Assembly (NCBI GenBank): GCA_017416145.1
Contig: JAFQDD010000006.1
Span: 1-64,000, forward strand
Length of the DNA stretch: 64,000 nt
Source of the DNA: Spirochaetaceae bacterium
GTDB taxonomy: Bacteria > Spirochaetota > Spirochaetia > Treponematales > Treponemataceae
Reading direction: 5' to 3'
Position 1 is the first letter of the stretch, and the number at the start of each line of letters is the position of its first letter. The notes beneath the pieces are model-generated. The model searched no databases. It was not told the origin of the DNA and saw only the letters and a program-made list of their open reading frames with translations. Below, one piece after another: positions 1 through 10,032 of the stretch. The translations under genes and the position numbers were made by a program.

Positions 1-905
1 GAAAAATCTTCTGCACCACCTAAATCTATAGAACTTCCGCCAAAGTCTGGCATTGAAAAATCGTTTTCACTGCCTAAATCTATTGGATTTTCGCCTCCAA
101 AATCTTGGGAACTTCCAACATCTCCTATACCCATTTCGGTGCTGTCAAAGTCATTTCCACCAAAATCTGGCATTGAAAAATCTTCTGAACCACCTAAATC
201 TATAGAACTTTCGCCAAAGTCTGGCATTGAAAAATCAGTTACACCGCCCAAATCTATTGGATTTCCACCATCCAAATCTACCGATGATAATTCTGAAACT
301 TCTTCAATATCATCAACAGTTTCTAGGTTTTCTGGAGTAAAATCCATTTCCAAATTTTCTGGAGTAAAATCATAAGCAGAGATTCCAGATAAGTCATCAC
401 CTAAAACATCTGTTGGTTGGAAAATATCATCTTTATTTGATTGAGAATTTAAGCCATTAAGATTATCTAAGGTATCCTCAGGTGCGATTGAAGAACCTAA
501 ATCAAAGTCCTCCAAAGCAGACAAATCAATTCCATCATCTAAACCAGGAAGAGAAAAATCATCTACAGGTTGTAAAGTATCTTGATTTTCAGCTGGAATA
601 TCCACAACTGGAGAAGTAGATTTTTCTTGAGCAACAGAAGCAAGAAGAGCTTCTACATCCACATCATCTTGGGAATCTATGCTTGTAATTTCTGAAGAGG
701 AATCTGTATCTATATTTTCACTTGCATTTGAATCAGATTGCTCTGGAAGTCCAAAAATAAATTTTTCTGAATCATCAGCTTCAGAAATATTTGTAGGAAA
801 ATCCACGATAGGTAAAGTTTCTGATTTTTCAACTCTACGATTTGCTTCATTTCCCAAAGCATCTATATCTTGTGCAAATTTTTTTAATTGTTTTAAGCCA
901 GGCAT
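1..905 (-). CDS. Acidic repeat protein, N-terminal part (runs off left edge)
   Basis: About 301 N-terminal residues are visible and the frame is open to the window edge. The ATG at 903-905 has GTGGGG about 13 nt upstream. The first ~25 residues (MPGLKQLKKFAQDIDALGNE...) are basic and amphipathic. After that the chain is strongly acidic and low in complexity: DFTPENLE occurs twice in tandem near 336-372, and units built from IDLGG and DFSMPDFG recur every ~20-25 residues in the last 90 codons. No signal peptide or catalytic motif is visible. The N-terminal block recalls, from memory, spirochaete periplasmic flagellar collar proteins of the FlcA/TPR type, but no TPR part lies in the window, so this is only a suggestion. 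Open frames on the plus strand here (139-375, 679-930) are antisense shadows. Confidence 0.75.
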   Translation of the reverse strand, partial: MPGLKQLKKFAQDIDALGNEANRRVEKSETLPIVDFPTNISEADDSEKFIFGLPEQSDSNASENIDTDSSSEITSIDSQDDVDVEALLASVAQEKSTSPVVDIPAENQDTLQPVDDFSLPGLDDGIDLSALEDFDLGSSIAPEDTLDNLNGLNSQSNKDDIFQPTDVLGDDLSGISAYDFTPENLEMDFTPENLETVDDIEEVSELSSVDLDGGNPIDLGGVTDFSMPDFGESSIDLGGSEDFSMPDFGGNDFDSTEMGIGDVGSSQDFGGENPIDLGSENDFSMPDFGGSSIDLGGAEDF

Positions 906-937
906 TTCGTTAATTTTACCCCACAATTAACTAAATA

Positions 938-976
938 ACAAGGTATCAAAAGGATATTTTAAAATACCTCGTTAAA
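938..976. terminator. Hairpin between two minus-strand genes
   Basis: A 10-bp stem with one mismatch (AACAAGGTAT pairing with ATACCTCGTT) lies between the end of the MCP gene and the start of the acidic repeat protein. It could be a weak terminator or an mRNA processing point. The T-run after it on the minus strand is poor. Confidence 0.4.
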
Positions 977-1006
977 TAATCGGTTGTATTTTTTTGCCAC
1001 TTAATA

Positions 1007-2857
1007 TTAAATTTCTTCTAATTCTTCGATTTCCTCAATTTCTTGAACTTCTTCAATTTCTTCCATTGGCTCAATTTTTACAGGGATTGCCGGAGCAACT
1101 TCTCTTTTTTCAGGTTTCGCAACAACATTTGGAGTTGCAGGATTTATACTTTGCTTAATAATAAATTTCTTTAGAATATTTAGTTCTTCTCGTAAAGCAC
1201 GAGATTGTTCCAAAATCTCAGAAAATTCAATAGTGGCAGACTGAGCTTTCCCAGCTTCCTTTAATTTTCCGATTAACAAAGCTTTTTCGTGCATTATTGT
1301 GCCAATATTTTTGATATTTTCGATACTTGAATGATTTTTGTAGACTTTACAAGCGTGATTATAAAACCAATCATCAAATTTGGTAGTTCCCCTAGCAAGA
1401 AATCTTTTCATAGAATCATCTTGACCATGGATATAATTCAACATTGAAACAGTCCATTCAAGGTGATTATACAAGGCTTCGATTAACAAATTTAGTTCAG
1501 TTTTGTCAGATTCCCAAACATTTAAAGGAACATTTTTTACTCTGAAAGCATTTATGCTCTTTCTAATTTGCTCAAGATGTTTTGCATTTTGAATTACATT
1601 TTGATAAACCGGAACCTGTCCTTTGCTTAATTGAATTGATTCGGTAGCATTTCTTTCTACAATGCTTTTTATTTCTTCGCTACAACCCTGAATCTGATTC
1701 AAGTGAGCATTATTTTCTTCAATTTTGCGATTAATTTCAGACATTTCATCAGCTACTTCTTTGTTCATAGTCTGGATTTTTCCAAAATCTGTGTATATTT
1801 TTGAGTTTTTTTTGCCAAGATTTGTAAAATCCTCGATTACACCGTCAAAGATTTTTATGAAGTTGTTAATTTGAACAGAAATTCCGTTAAATGCGATGCC
1901 AGTTTCATTTCCCAAAGCTGTAGTTTCAGCAACTATATCAATTACACTTTGTAGGGAATCTGTAATGGTTTTTACCTGTTTTGAAGTAGTTTCTGCAAGT
2001 TTTCGGATTTCAGTGGCTACAACCGCAAATCCTTTTCCAGATTCCCCTGCGTGAGCCGCTTCAATAGCAGCATTCATAGCTAACAAATTGGTTTGCTGAG
2101 CAATATTATCAACAATTTCGATTGTACCATTTGCCACATTTATTGCATCAGAAATTTTTGAAATCGCATTCACTGTGGCTTTGATTTTAGAATCACATTC
2201 ATCAGTTACAGAAAGCATATTTTTTGTAACTTGTTTATTTTGTCCATGATTATTAATAGAAATTTTTAGCTCATTTTCAATATTTTCTAAAACTTCGCCA
2301 GTTTGTAAAATTGACTCAGTTTGATTTTCAAGTTGTTTTCTAAAATCCCCAATACTACTTTGAATTTTTGCATTTTCTTTGATAGATTCGTTTAACAGAT
2401 TATCAAGATTTTCAACCCGAGAATCAATATAATCCGCTCCAAGAGAAATTCTAGAAGAGTTTGTTACAGCTCGTTGCACTTCTTCCAAAAAAACATCTGA
2501 AGAATCTTGGGTATGTAAAATCTCCATTTTTAAGTCATTTATTAAATTATTTAGTGTGGAATCTACAAAATTTGCTGTTAAATTTTCGATGGAACCAATA
2601 GTTGAAAACTTTGAAACTTTTGGAGGATTTTCTCCAATATCCCCTTTTATCAAGCATTTTATGTATTTTGTTAAGTTTTTTTCTGGAATAAAGGTGAAAA
2701 ACAAGTAGCAAAGAGAAAAAATCACAGCTTCAAAAATCAAAACAAAAGTTAATATTTTATTATTGCAATTTAAAATTATTAAAAAAATTGGAAGAATTAA
2801 AAAAACTATTCCAAGAATCAAAATCCAAGGGAAAGAAATATTTTGGGATTTTTTCAT
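1007..2857 (-). CDS. Methyl-accepting chemotaxis protein with degenerate CZB-like C-terminus
   Basis: 616 aa chemoreceptor. Two hydrophobic segments near residues 9-28 and 35-57 are followed directly by coiled coil, so there is no sizeable periplasmic sensor. The signalling tip is clear ([18 protein letters not shown], then [16 protein letters not shown]). After the receptor domain, about residues 460-560 form a helical segment with NHLEW and a later MHEKA, which matches the spacing of chemoreceptor zinc-binding (CZB) domains. The CZB Cys and one of the paired His ligands are not at the expected places, so zinc binding is doubtful. The tail is Pro-rich and then almost all Glu/Ile. It lies 13 nt after yfcE and is probably cotranscribed with it. 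It may sense a cytoplasmic or membrane cue. Confidence 0.9.
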   Translation of the reverse strand: MKKSQNISFPWILILGIVFLILPIFLIILNCNNKILTFVLIFEAVIFSLCYLFFTFIPEKNLTKYIKCLIKGDIGENPPKVSKFSTIGSIENLTANFVDSTLNNLINDLKMEILHTQDSSDVFLEEVQRAVTNSSRISLGADYIDSRVENLDNLLNESIKENAKIQSSIGDFRKQLENQTESILQTGEVLENIENELKISINNHGQNKQVTKNMLSVTDECDSKIKATVNAISKISDAINVANGTIEIVDNIAQQTNLLAMNAAIEAAHAGESGKGFAVVATEIRKLAETTSKQVKTITDSLQSVIDIVAETTALGNETGIAFNGISVQINNFIKIFDGVIEDFTNLGKKNSKIYTDFGKIQTMNKEVADEMSEINRKIEENNAHLNQIQGCSEEIKSIVERNATESIQLSKGQVPVYQNVIQNAKHLEQIRKSINAFRVKNVPLNVWESDKTELNLLIEALYNHLEWTVSMLNYIHGQDDSMKRFLARGTTKFDDWFYNHACKVYKNHSSIENIKNIGTIMHEKALLIGKLKEAGKAQSATIEFSEILEQSRALREELNILKKFIIKQSINPATPNVVAKPEKREVAPAIPVKIEPMEEIEEVQEIEEIEELEEI

Positions 2858-2870
2858 AAAATTCTTTTAA

Positions 2871-3431
2871 CTAAATCTTGATAGATTTTAGTTTTTCTCC
2901 TTCTAAAGTGTGAATACTTATTGCTACAGACTTTTCATCTGAATTTATTATTGCATAACCTGGTAGAGAATTTTCCTTTGGAATAGAAATTGAACCGGGA
3001 TTTAGGAAAATAATATCATCATTTTTTTCTAAAAGTGGAATATGAGTGTGACCAGAAACCACAATAGACTGTTTTGGCAAAAGTTTTTTGCAATCTTCTT
3101 GGGTGTAAAGATGTCCGTGATGAATAAAAACTCGTGAATTATTTGGTAAAATCACGTTGGAAATCGGAGCCAAAACTGGAAAATCCAACATCATCTGGTC
3201 AACTTCGCTATCACAATTTCCTCGAACACCGATTATTTTTTCTTTGTGCTGATTTAATTTTTCTGCAAGTTTTTTTGTGTCATATCCTTCTGGAATATTA
3301 TTTCTAGGTCCATGATTTAAATAATCTCCACAAATTACTAGAAAATCTGCTGCTTCCTTGTCAAATTGCGTTAAAGCTTTTTCAAATGCGGAAAGAGAAC
3401 CGTGTATGTCAGAAATTATAAAAAGTTTCAT
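2871..3431 (-). CDS. yfcE: YfcE/MJ0936-family metallophosphoesterase
   Basis: 186 aa, close to the 184 aa of E. coli YfcE. The calcineurin-like dimetal motifs are all present: SDIHG (residues 8-12), GDYLNHGP, GNCD (GNCDSE), HHGH and SGHTHIP. The family hydrolyses phosphodiesters in vitro; the natural substrate is uncertain. The start is an ATG with GGTGA 5 nt upstream. It is the first gene of a two-gene run with the MCP. Cytoplasmic, no signal peptide. Confidence 0.88.
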   Translation of the reverse strand: MKLFIISDIHGSLSAFEKALTQFDKEAADFLVICGDYLNHGPRNNIPEGYDTKKLAEKLNQHKEKIIGVRGNCDSEVDQMMLDFPVLAPISNVILPNNSRVFIHHGHLYTQEDCKKLLPKQSIVVSGHTHIPLLEKNDDIIFLNPGSISIPKENSLPGYAIINSDEKSVAISIHTLEGEKLKSIKI

Positions 3432-3541
3432 TTTTCACCATTTTATATAAAAATTATCAAGTTTTATTATATCAATTAAAAAAAACTTTGTAAATTTTTC
3501 ATTTTCCTTCCATATTCTCAAAATAATAAAATTCTTTTTTT

Positions 3542-3547
3542 TATAAT
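3542..3547 (+). promoter_or_regulatory. -10 box TATAAT, 6 nt before the ATG (leaderless transcript suggested)
   Basis: TATAAT ends at 3547 and the comF-like ATG begins at 3554. With initiation about 7 nt after the -10 box, the transcript would start at or next to the ATG. No Shine-Dalgarno sequence is present. The -35 region is poor. Confidence 0.5.
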
Positions 3548-3553
3548 ATATGT

Positions 3554-4282
3554 ATGAAGTATTTTTTGTTTAATTTAAAACACAGCTTAGCAAGTTTTTT
3601 TGCATATTTGACTTTCCCAAAAGAATGTAGTTTATGTGGAAAAATTGCTTATGCTATGCCCTTGTGTGTAAATTGTGAAAAAAAACTTATTTCGGAAAAA
3701 ATCACAAATCGATGCAAAAGCTGCGGAAAAGAACTTTTTTTTGAAAAAGATTTTTGTATGAAATGTAGGCAAAAGGAAAGATTTTTTGAGAATTGTGAAT
3801 CAGTTTATCCAATTTTTAGCTATGTTTTGCAAAAAAAGAAGTTGCTTTATATGTGGAAAGTTGCAAATCATAGGGAAATGGTCTTTTTTTTCGGCAAAGT
3901 TTGTTTCCCAATTTTTCAAGAAAGATTTAAAAATATTCCCATTGTGCCAGTTCCTCCACGCCCCAACAAAATCGCCGAAAAAGGCTGGGATCAAATCGAG
4001 GATTTGGTTTGGATTTTAGAAAAGAAATACAAACTTAAGATTTGTAGACTTTTAGAGCGAACAACAAAGATTCAGCAAAAAAAACTTGGAAAAGAAGATA
4101 GACTTTCGGAAAGTAAACATTCTTATGTGGCAAAAACTGTGAAAAACAGGAAAATTCCCAAAGAAATTGTTTTGCTTGATGATGTAATAACAACGGGCTC
4201 AACAATTAATTCCTGCAAAGAGGTTTTATTATCCTTGGGTGTAGAAAAAATTCATTGTGTTAGCTTGTTTATTGTTCCGTAA
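3554..4282 (+). CDS. comF: ComF family phosphoribosyltransferase-like protein
   Basis: 242 aa. The N-terminus carries four CxxC-type pairs (CSLCGK, CVNCEKK, CKSCGKE, CMKC), a zinc ribbon typical of ComF/GntX proteins. The C-terminal half is a type I phosphoribosyltransferase with the PRPP loop VLLDDVITTGSTI near residues 208-220 and a conserved PVPPRP segment. The family is linked to DNA uptake or processing in competent bacteria and is widespread in others with unknown function. It is convergent with mutS across a short gap (4283-4352). The start at 3554 has no ribosome site but a -10 box sits 6 nt before it. Confidence 0.85.
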   Translation: MKYFLFNLKHSLASFFAYLTFPKECSLCGKIAYAMPLCVNCEKKLISEKITNRCKSCGKELFFEKDFCMKCRQKERFFENCESVYPIFSYVLQKKKLLYMWKVANHREMVFFFGKVCFPIFQERFKNIPIVPVPPRPNKIAEKGWDQIEDLVWILEKKYKLKICRLLERTTKIQQKKLGKEDRLSESKHSYVAKTVKNRKIPKEIVLLDDVITTGSTINSCKEVLLSLGVEKIHCVSLFIVP

Positions 4283-4352
4283 AATCTTGAAAGTGATTTT
4301 TCCCCAAAAATTTTAATAAGTTTTTGGGAAAATAAGTTTTTCTAAATCGAAA

Positions 4353-6929
4353 TTAAACTGGCATTAGTCTTGATTTCCATTTTGCAATGGCTTGTAACGC
4401 TTGAAATGGAGTCATATCGTCTGGATTTACAGATAATATTTCTTCTAAAACCAGTTCTTCTTCAGAAAACAAAGAAGGCATGGTTAATTTTGGTTTTTCT
4501 GGTTTTTCATTTTCGATGGTTACAGGTGTGTCTTTTTGGAGAGTTGCCAAAACATTTTCAGCTCTTTTTATCACAGAATCTGGAATTCCCGCCAATTTTG
4601 CAACGTGGATTCCATAAGAATTGGTTGTAGCCCCTTCTTTTATTCTTTTTAAGAAAACAACTTGTCCAGATTGCTCTAAAACATCAAGACATAATAATTG
4701 TAAAGAAGGATGAACCAATCGTGTCAATTCATGATAATGAGTTGCGAAAAATGTTTTTGCTTTGATTACGTTAAGCAAATATTCAGAAACTGACCAAGCT
4801 ATGGAAAGTCCATCTTCTGTGGAAGTCCCACGCCCTACTTCGTCCATGATTACAAGACTTTTTTCGGTGGCAGAACGTAAAATCAATGCAGTTTCAGACA
4901 TCTCCACTAGAAATGTGGACTCGCCACGAGCCAAGTTATCCGAAGCACCAACTCGACAAAAGATTTTGTCCACAACGCCGATATGAGCTTTAGTTGCTGG
5001 AACAAAGGAACCAATTTGAGCCAAAAGTACGATAAGAGCATTTTGTCGTAAATAGGTACTTTTACCAGCCATATTTGGTCCTGTTACAAGAGCAAACTTT
5101 TTATCACTTAAAAAAGAATTATTTGGAACAAAATCTCCAGATTCTAAGTGATACTCAACTACAGGATGGCGACCATTTTCAATATCAAGAATACCAGAAT
5201 CATCAATTTCTGGACAAATCCAATTATTTTTTAATGCACTAAATGCCAAAGATGTGGTAACATCAATTTCAGCTGTTTCAGCTGCAATTTCTAGCAAATA
5301 TTTTATGTTTGAAATCAATCTTCCACGAAATTCCATAAAAAGATTTCGCTCAAGTTCAATAATTGTTTCCGAAGCACTTAAAAGCTCTCTTTCAAGTTCA
5401 TCAAGCCGAGAAGTTGTGTATCTATCACAATTTACAAGTGTTCGTTTTAAGATAAAATGAGTAGGAACGTCTGGAATTTTTCCCTTGGTCACTTCAATGT
5501 AATATCCTATTGCAGAAGTGTATTTTATTTTAAGATTTGGAATACCTGTTTTATCTTTTTCTTCTTGTAAATAATCGTCTAATATTTCATTAAAGTTATT
5601 TTGCAATTCTCGGACTTTATCAAGTTCCGCAGAATATCCTTCTTTTATCAAGCGACCTTCTGTAAAACTTGTAGAAGGATCTTCTAAAATTGCAGATTTT
5701 ATATCAAAAATTATTTTCTGTGCGGTTTCTAATTCTATTCCTTCGATAAGTCCAACTTGCTCCACAAGTTTTCTAACATTTACAACAGATTCTAAACTTT
5801 GTCGTAAAGCTTGTAAATCTTTTGCGTGGGCTCTTTCCATAGCGATACGACTTGCAAGACGTTCAATATCCAACACTTTAGAAAGAATTTCTCGCACTTC
5901 ATCCAAGACAGGTTTATTATTTGTAAAAGTAAAAATCCGATTTTGGCGATTTCTAATCTTTTCTACATTTGTTAATGGATACATAAGTCGATTTCGTAAC
6001 AAACGACTTCCCATTGAAGTTTGAGTATTTTGCAATGTTTCTAATAATGTATATTGGGTTGAACCGTCTTTTAAATTCCAAGTAATTTCTAGATTTCTGC
6101 GAGAAGAATCATCAATTGTAACATATTCCCTATCTGAAAAAGTTTTTAATGCAGTAACTTGAGGAAAAATTTTATCTTGGTTTTGAGTTGCAATAGTTTT
6201 TGTAAGATATTCAAGCAAAAATCCAGCTGGAACAATTTCTGGCGAATCTTCTGTCAAAGAAAAAGAATGTAAAGATGTTGTACCAAATTGCTTTAGCAAC
6301 ATTTTGTAGGCGTTTTCTTTTGAAAAATACCAATCCTGTTCATAATCAACTGTAAGATTTGGAAATTGATTTAGAACGAAATTTACTTCTTCGTCTTTTT
6401 GCATAGACATTGATAAAATCAACTCTTTTGGAGTCGACCTTCCAAGTTCTTTTGCCATTTCTTGAGTAGTTTGATTTTTTTTCCATTTTACAGCGTAAAA
6501 CTCACCAGTTGAAATATCGATGTATGAAAAAGCAACATAATCTTTTACATAGCAAAGACTTCCCAAAAAGTTATTTGCACCTTGGTCAAGATATTCTTGT
6601 TCCAAAGTATTTCCCGGAGAAATAACTTCCACAACTTTTCGTTCTGTAAGTCCTTTGCCTTTTGAAGGTGGAGTAACTTGTTCACAAATGGCAATACGTT
6701 TACCTAACCGCAATAGACGAGCTATATAAACTTTCGCAGCGTGGTAGGGAACGCCACACATAGGATCGTCCCCACGATGGGTTAATGTTAAGTTTAAAAG
6801 TCTAGAAACTTCTATGGCATCTTCATTAAACATCTCATAAAAGTCCCCTACTCGAAAGAAAAGAACTTCTTTTAAATGCTGCTTTTTTATTATCCCGTAT
6901 TGCTCCATTAAAGGAGAAATTTCTGCCAT
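4353..6929 (-). CDS. mutS: DNA mismatch repair protein MutS
   Basis: 858 aa, normal family length. Domain I has the mismatch-contacting Phe-x-Glu (F30-Y31-E32 in VGDFYEMF). The ATPase domain has Walker A GPNMAGKST at 617-625, Walker B VIMDE at 693-697, the signature STFLVEMSET at 671-680 and the GRGTSTEDG loop. It recognises mismatches as a dimer and recruits MutL. The ATG is two bases after the skp stop codon, so translation is probably coupled and mutS is the last gene of tamB-bamA-skp-mutS. T. pallidum has the same order (TP0325-TP0328). Confidence 0.97.
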   Translation of the reverse strand: MAEISPLMEQYGIIKKQHLKEVLFFRVGDFYEMFNEDAIEVSRLLNLTLTHRGDDPMCGVPYHAAKVYIARLLRLGKRIAICEQVTPPSKGKGLTERKVVEVISPGNTLEQEYLDQGANNFLGSLCYVKDYVAFSYIDISTGEFYAVKWKKNQTTQEMAKELGRSTPKELILSMSMQKDEEVNFVLNQFPNLTVDYEQDWYFSKENAYKMLLKQFGTTSLHSFSLTEDSPEIVPAGFLLEYLTKTIATQNQDKIFPQVTALKTFSDREYVTIDDSSRRNLEITWNLKDGSTQYTLLETLQNTQTSMGSRLLRNRLMYPLTNVEKIRNRQNRIFTFTNNKPVLDEVREILSKVLDIERLASRIAMERAHAKDLQALRQSLESVVNVRKLVEQVGLIEGIELETAQKIIFDIKSAILEDPSTSFTEGRLIKEGYSAELDKVRELQNNFNEILDDYLQEEKDKTGIPNLKIKYTSAIGYYIEVTKGKIPDVPTHFILKRTLVNCDRYTTSRLDELERELLSASETIIELERNLFMEFRGRLISNIKYLLEIAAETAEIDVTTSLAFSALKNNWICPEIDDSGILDIENGRHPVVEYHLESGDFVPNNSFLSDKKFALVTGPNMAGKSTYLRQNALIVLLAQIGSFVPATKAHIGVVDKIFCRVGASDNLARGESTFLVEMSETALILRSATEKSLVIMDEVGRGTSTEDGLSIAWSVSEYLLNVIKAKTFFATHYHELTRLVHPSLQLLCLDVLEQSGQVVFLKRIKEGATTNSYGIHVAKLAGIPDSVIKRAENVLATLQKDTPVTIENEKPEKPKLTMPSLFSEEELVLEEILSVNPDDMTPFQALQAIAKWKSRLMPV

Positions 6930-6930
6930 A

Positions 6931-7452
6931 TTAGTAATTTGCTAGTCTGTCGATTACTTTATCTGTAATATCTACAGATGGGCTATACCACAAAATAGCA
7001 TTTGCTTGTTGTAAACTTAAAATTAGACTTAAACCTTCTGATTCTGCAATATTTTCGATTACAGTATAAAGAGTGTCATAAAATGAATCTGAATCAGCCA
7101 ATTTACTTTTTAACGATTCTAATTCAACTTGTTTTACACGAGTATATTCTGTTAAAAAATCTGTTTTTGTTGTGATTTCAGCTTCTAATTTTAGAGCAGC
7201 AGAAGTTTCACCAGCTTTTTCATAGTTTACTTTTTTTTGTTGAAGCTCTTTTAATTCCGCAGTTCTTTTATCAACTTCGGCTTGGAATTCAGTTCGTTTT
7301 GTTTCATAATTTCTAATTCCAGCAGAATCTCTAAAATATGTTTGATAAACTCTTGCAGTATCAATAACTCCAACCTTGGTCATATCTTGCTGAGCAAAGA
7401 TTGAACAAGAAACCAACAAAACAAAAGCGATTACACAAATCCATTTTTTCAT
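6931..7452 (-). CDS. skp: OmpH/Skp-family periplasmic chaperone
   Basis: 173 aa with an N-terminal signal peptide (MKKWICVIAFVLLVSCSIFAQ, cleavage after about residue 21; a Cys inside the h-region is not in a good lipobox). The mature part starts with KVGVIDTARVYQTYF, the usual first strand of OmpH/Skp, and continues as a long charged coiled coil, the tentacle region of the jellyfish-shaped trimer. Skp carries unfolded outer-membrane proteins to BamA. It lies 20 nt after bamA and directly before mutS. Confidence 0.9.
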   Translation of the reverse strand: MKKWICVIAFVLLVSCSIFAQQDMTKVGVIDTARVYQTYFRDSAGIRNYETKRTEFQAEVDKRTAELKELQQKKVNYEKAGETSAALKLEAEITTKTDFLTEYTRVKQVELESLKSKLADSDSFYDTLYTVIENIAESEGLSLILSLQQANAILWYSPSVDITDKVIDRLANY

Positions 7453-7472
7453 ATAAAAATCCTATCCTAAAA

Positions 7473-9869
7473 TTATCTATTTGAAAGATTGAAAGAAAGA
7501 ACAAATTGCCATTTTTTGTCCCATTCAAAGTTATTATCTTCAAATTTGAAAGTATTTGCAAGTAACAAACGTAATGGGAACTGAGGAAGTGAGAATCTCA
7601 TACCAGGCCCAAAACTAAAGTAAAAATCATCTAATGTTAGATTTGTGAACAAATCTTTTGGATTTTCTTTTACTGCAACAGCATCACCGAAGAAATCAAG
7701 AGCGAAAACACCTGTGGCAATTGGCATACGCAATTCTAAGTAGCTTGACCACATTGCATTTCCACGATTTTGGTAAGTTTCAAGATTTCCCCATCCACGT
7801 CCATTAAACATACCGTCGATATATAGATATCCATCATCTTCGATTTTGTCAGAGAAAGTTGGGAATACGAAAGATAAACCAGAATATCCAGCAAGAACAA
7901 ATTTAAGTGTCCAAGTTTCTGAGATTTGGCGTTGGAATAAGGTAAAATATAACTCACCCTTTGTATCAGAACGCAAATAATATTCAGATTCTTTTTCAGG
8001 AATCAATCCCACAAGTGAGAATCTTTGACTTGCAAACCAACCTTTAGATGGATCGTAGTAAATATCTCTGTCATCAAGAGAAAAACTTGTCCACAATGTA
8101 TTTGCGATACCAAATTTCCCATGATTTTCTGCAATAACAGAACTTACAGGAGTATACAAATCTGCATCATAAGAATTTCTAACAAAACTAGTATTTAACC
8201 CACCAGACAAAGTTAGAATAGCAAAATTTGGAGTCCAGCGTTTACCAACAGAAACCCCACCACCAAATGTCCATTTATCGTAATTCATATAGTAGTTTGT
8301 TTCGTCAACACCAGATGGAAGATAAACTTTTTGTAAACAAAGAGAATCAGCGTGAGAAAAATCAAGACTAGCAGAAACAGAAATTGGTAAACCTAAAAAC
8401 CAAGAATCTCCGTAACCTAAACTAATTGATTGTTCTGTATTTGATGCAACAAAACTTGTAGAAACTGTTTTTCCAGTTCCACCAACATTTGTATCAGACC
8501 ATTTTACGAAACCAGAAACTGGAGAGTCATTTGGATTTACAACCCCAGAGAATGTAACACCAAATTCAACAGAAGTTGTAGATGCTTCTTCAAGAGTGAT
8601 TACCATATCAACTAAGTTTTGTTCTGAACCAGAAACAAAATCTGGAACAATAGCAGAGAAATACTGTGTATTGAAAAGATTTCTTAATCCTGATTCAACT
8701 TTTGCCTTTGAGAAAATATCTCCACTTTCAATTGGCAATTCACGTAAAATTACGTAGTCTTTTGTCTTTGTATTTCCTTTTAGGATAATATTTTCGATGT
8801 GACTTTTTGGATACTCATAAATCATCAATTGACAGATAATAGTTCCATTTTCTGTGTCTCGAACAAGGTTTGGATAAAATTGATTTGATGTATATCCGTT
8901 TTCGTAGTACAAATCACAAATTGCTTGAACAGAAGCTGTAAATTTTGTTTGGTTAAATACAGAGCCTTCTTTCAAAGTAACCAAAGCAATGAGTTCTTCG
9001 GTGGAAAAAACTGTATTTCCAGAAATTACCATACCACCGTAATTTAACTGGCTACCTTCTTTTATTTGAAAAATAATCGTTAATTCATCTTGGTCTTTTT
9101 CTGAGTTATAGTTTACTTGCCGAACAATATCAATAACATCAGCATCTACATATCCTCTATCTTGATAATATCTGATAATTGACTGTCTATCAGCTTCTAA
9201 CAAAGTTTCTTGGAAAGCACCTTTTTGGAACAAACTTGCCTCTTTCAAAGAAAGAAGTCCTTTTAGAGTTTTTGAAGCAACAACTTCATTTCCTTTGAAT
9301 TGAATAGAAGAAACTACAGTTGGTTTTCCTTCAGATATAGTAAATTCAACAGTAACACCATCTTCGTTTTGAATTTCTTGTGAAGATACTTTTACATTTG
9401 TATAACCTTTTTGTAAGTACAATTCTCGAATTCTGCGTTCATCAAGAAGTTGATTTGAAGCAACATAAATATCACCTTTTTTTAGGGAAATTTCATCTTT
9501 TATTTCAGTGGCAGAAATCTTTTTATTTCCAATAAACTTCAACCCAACAACAGTTGGCTTTTCAACAACAGTAAACTGCAAAATACAAGCAGATTGTTCA
9601 ACATCATAAGGTAACACACTTGTAGAAATATCATCAAAATATTCTAGTGCGAAAAGACTTCCCAAAAACTCTGAATACACTTCATCAGAAAAGTCTTTTC
9701 CGATATATTGATTTGTTACAGAATCTAAATCAGTAGATGTTAAGGTTTTTAATCCTTGATAATTTACTTTTTTAATTTTTTTTCCGTAAAACCAATCTTC
9801 TTGTGCAAAAAGAGAAGTTACAAAACCAATCAATAAAAAAAACAAAACGATAGAGCGCTTATTACGCAT
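7473..9869 (-). CDS. bamA: Outer membrane protein assembly factor BamA (Omp85)
   Basis: 798 aa. A signal peptide (residues 1-22, ending SLFAQ) is followed by five POTRA-like repeats to about residue 420, each with the family's G.......(I/V)..I......L.EG pattern (KPTVVGLKFIGNKKISATEI, GKPTVVSSIQFKGNEVVAS and so on). Residues ~430-798 are a 16-strand beta-barrel ending in a surface-antigen domain with FNGRGW and a YLELRMPI strand. The C-terminus is FNLSNR, not the usual terminal aromatic residue. BamA inserts beta-barrels into the outer membrane. The counterpart in T. pallidum is TP0326. Confidence 0.95.
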   Translation of the reverse strand: MRNKRSIVLFFLLIGFVTSLFAQEDWFYGKKIKKVNYQGLKTLTSTDLDSVTNQYIGKDFSDEVYSEFLGSLFALEYFDDISTSVLPYDVEQSACILQFTVVEKPTVVGLKFIGNKKISATEIKDEISLKKGDIYVASNQLLDERRIRELYLQKGYTNVKVSSQEIQNEDGVTVEFTISEGKPTVVSSIQFKGNEVVASKTLKGLLSLKEASLFQKGAFQETLLEADRQSIIRYYQDRGYVDADVIDIVRQVNYNSEKDQDELTIIFQIKEGSQLNYGGMVISGNTVFSTEELIALVTLKEGSVFNQTKFTASVQAICDLYYENGYTSNQFYPNLVRDTENGTIICQLMIYEYPKSHIENIILKGNTKTKDYVILRELPIESGDIFSKAKVESGLRNLFNTQYFSAIVPDFVSGSEQNLVDMVITLEEASTTSVEFGVTFSGVVNPNDSPVSGFVKWSDTNVGGTGKTVSTSFVASNTEQSISLGYGDSWFLGLPISVSASLDFSHADSLCLQKVYLPSGVDETNYYMNYDKWTFGGGVSVGKRWTPNFAILTLSGGLNTSFVRNSYDADLYTPVSSVIAENHGKFGIANTLWTSFSLDDRDIYYDPSKGWFASQRFSLVGLIPEKESEYYLRSDTKGELYFTLFQRQISETWTLKFVLAGYSGLSFVFPTFSDKIEDDGYLYIDGMFNGRGWGNLETYQNRGNAMWSSYLELRMPIATGVFALDFFGDAVAVKENPKDLFTNLTLDDFYFSFGPGMRFSLPQFPLRLLLANTFKFEDNNFEWDKKWQFVLSFNLSNR

Positions 9870-10032
9870 AACAAAAACTCCGTTAAAAAGTCAAATATTT
9901 TTTTTAATTTTCAACTGACTTTTTACGCCATCTTTCAATCTAGTGAAAAACAGCTTTTTTATATGAAAGTCTGCAACGCAAACTTTGGGACAAACCTTTC
10001 AACATTATTTTTGAAGAATGATTTGCCAATTT
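9870..10032. other. Intergenic gap between tamB and bamA
   Basis: 163 bp. It contains a short T-rich tract just before the bamA start and no convincing terminator, so read-through from tamB is likely. I see no RNA gene here. Confidence 0.4.

Noticed and set aside
139-930. Plus-strand open frames rich in Ser, Pro and Lys
   Set aside because: They are antisense to the acidic repeat gene and simply reflect its repeat codons; no ribosome site.
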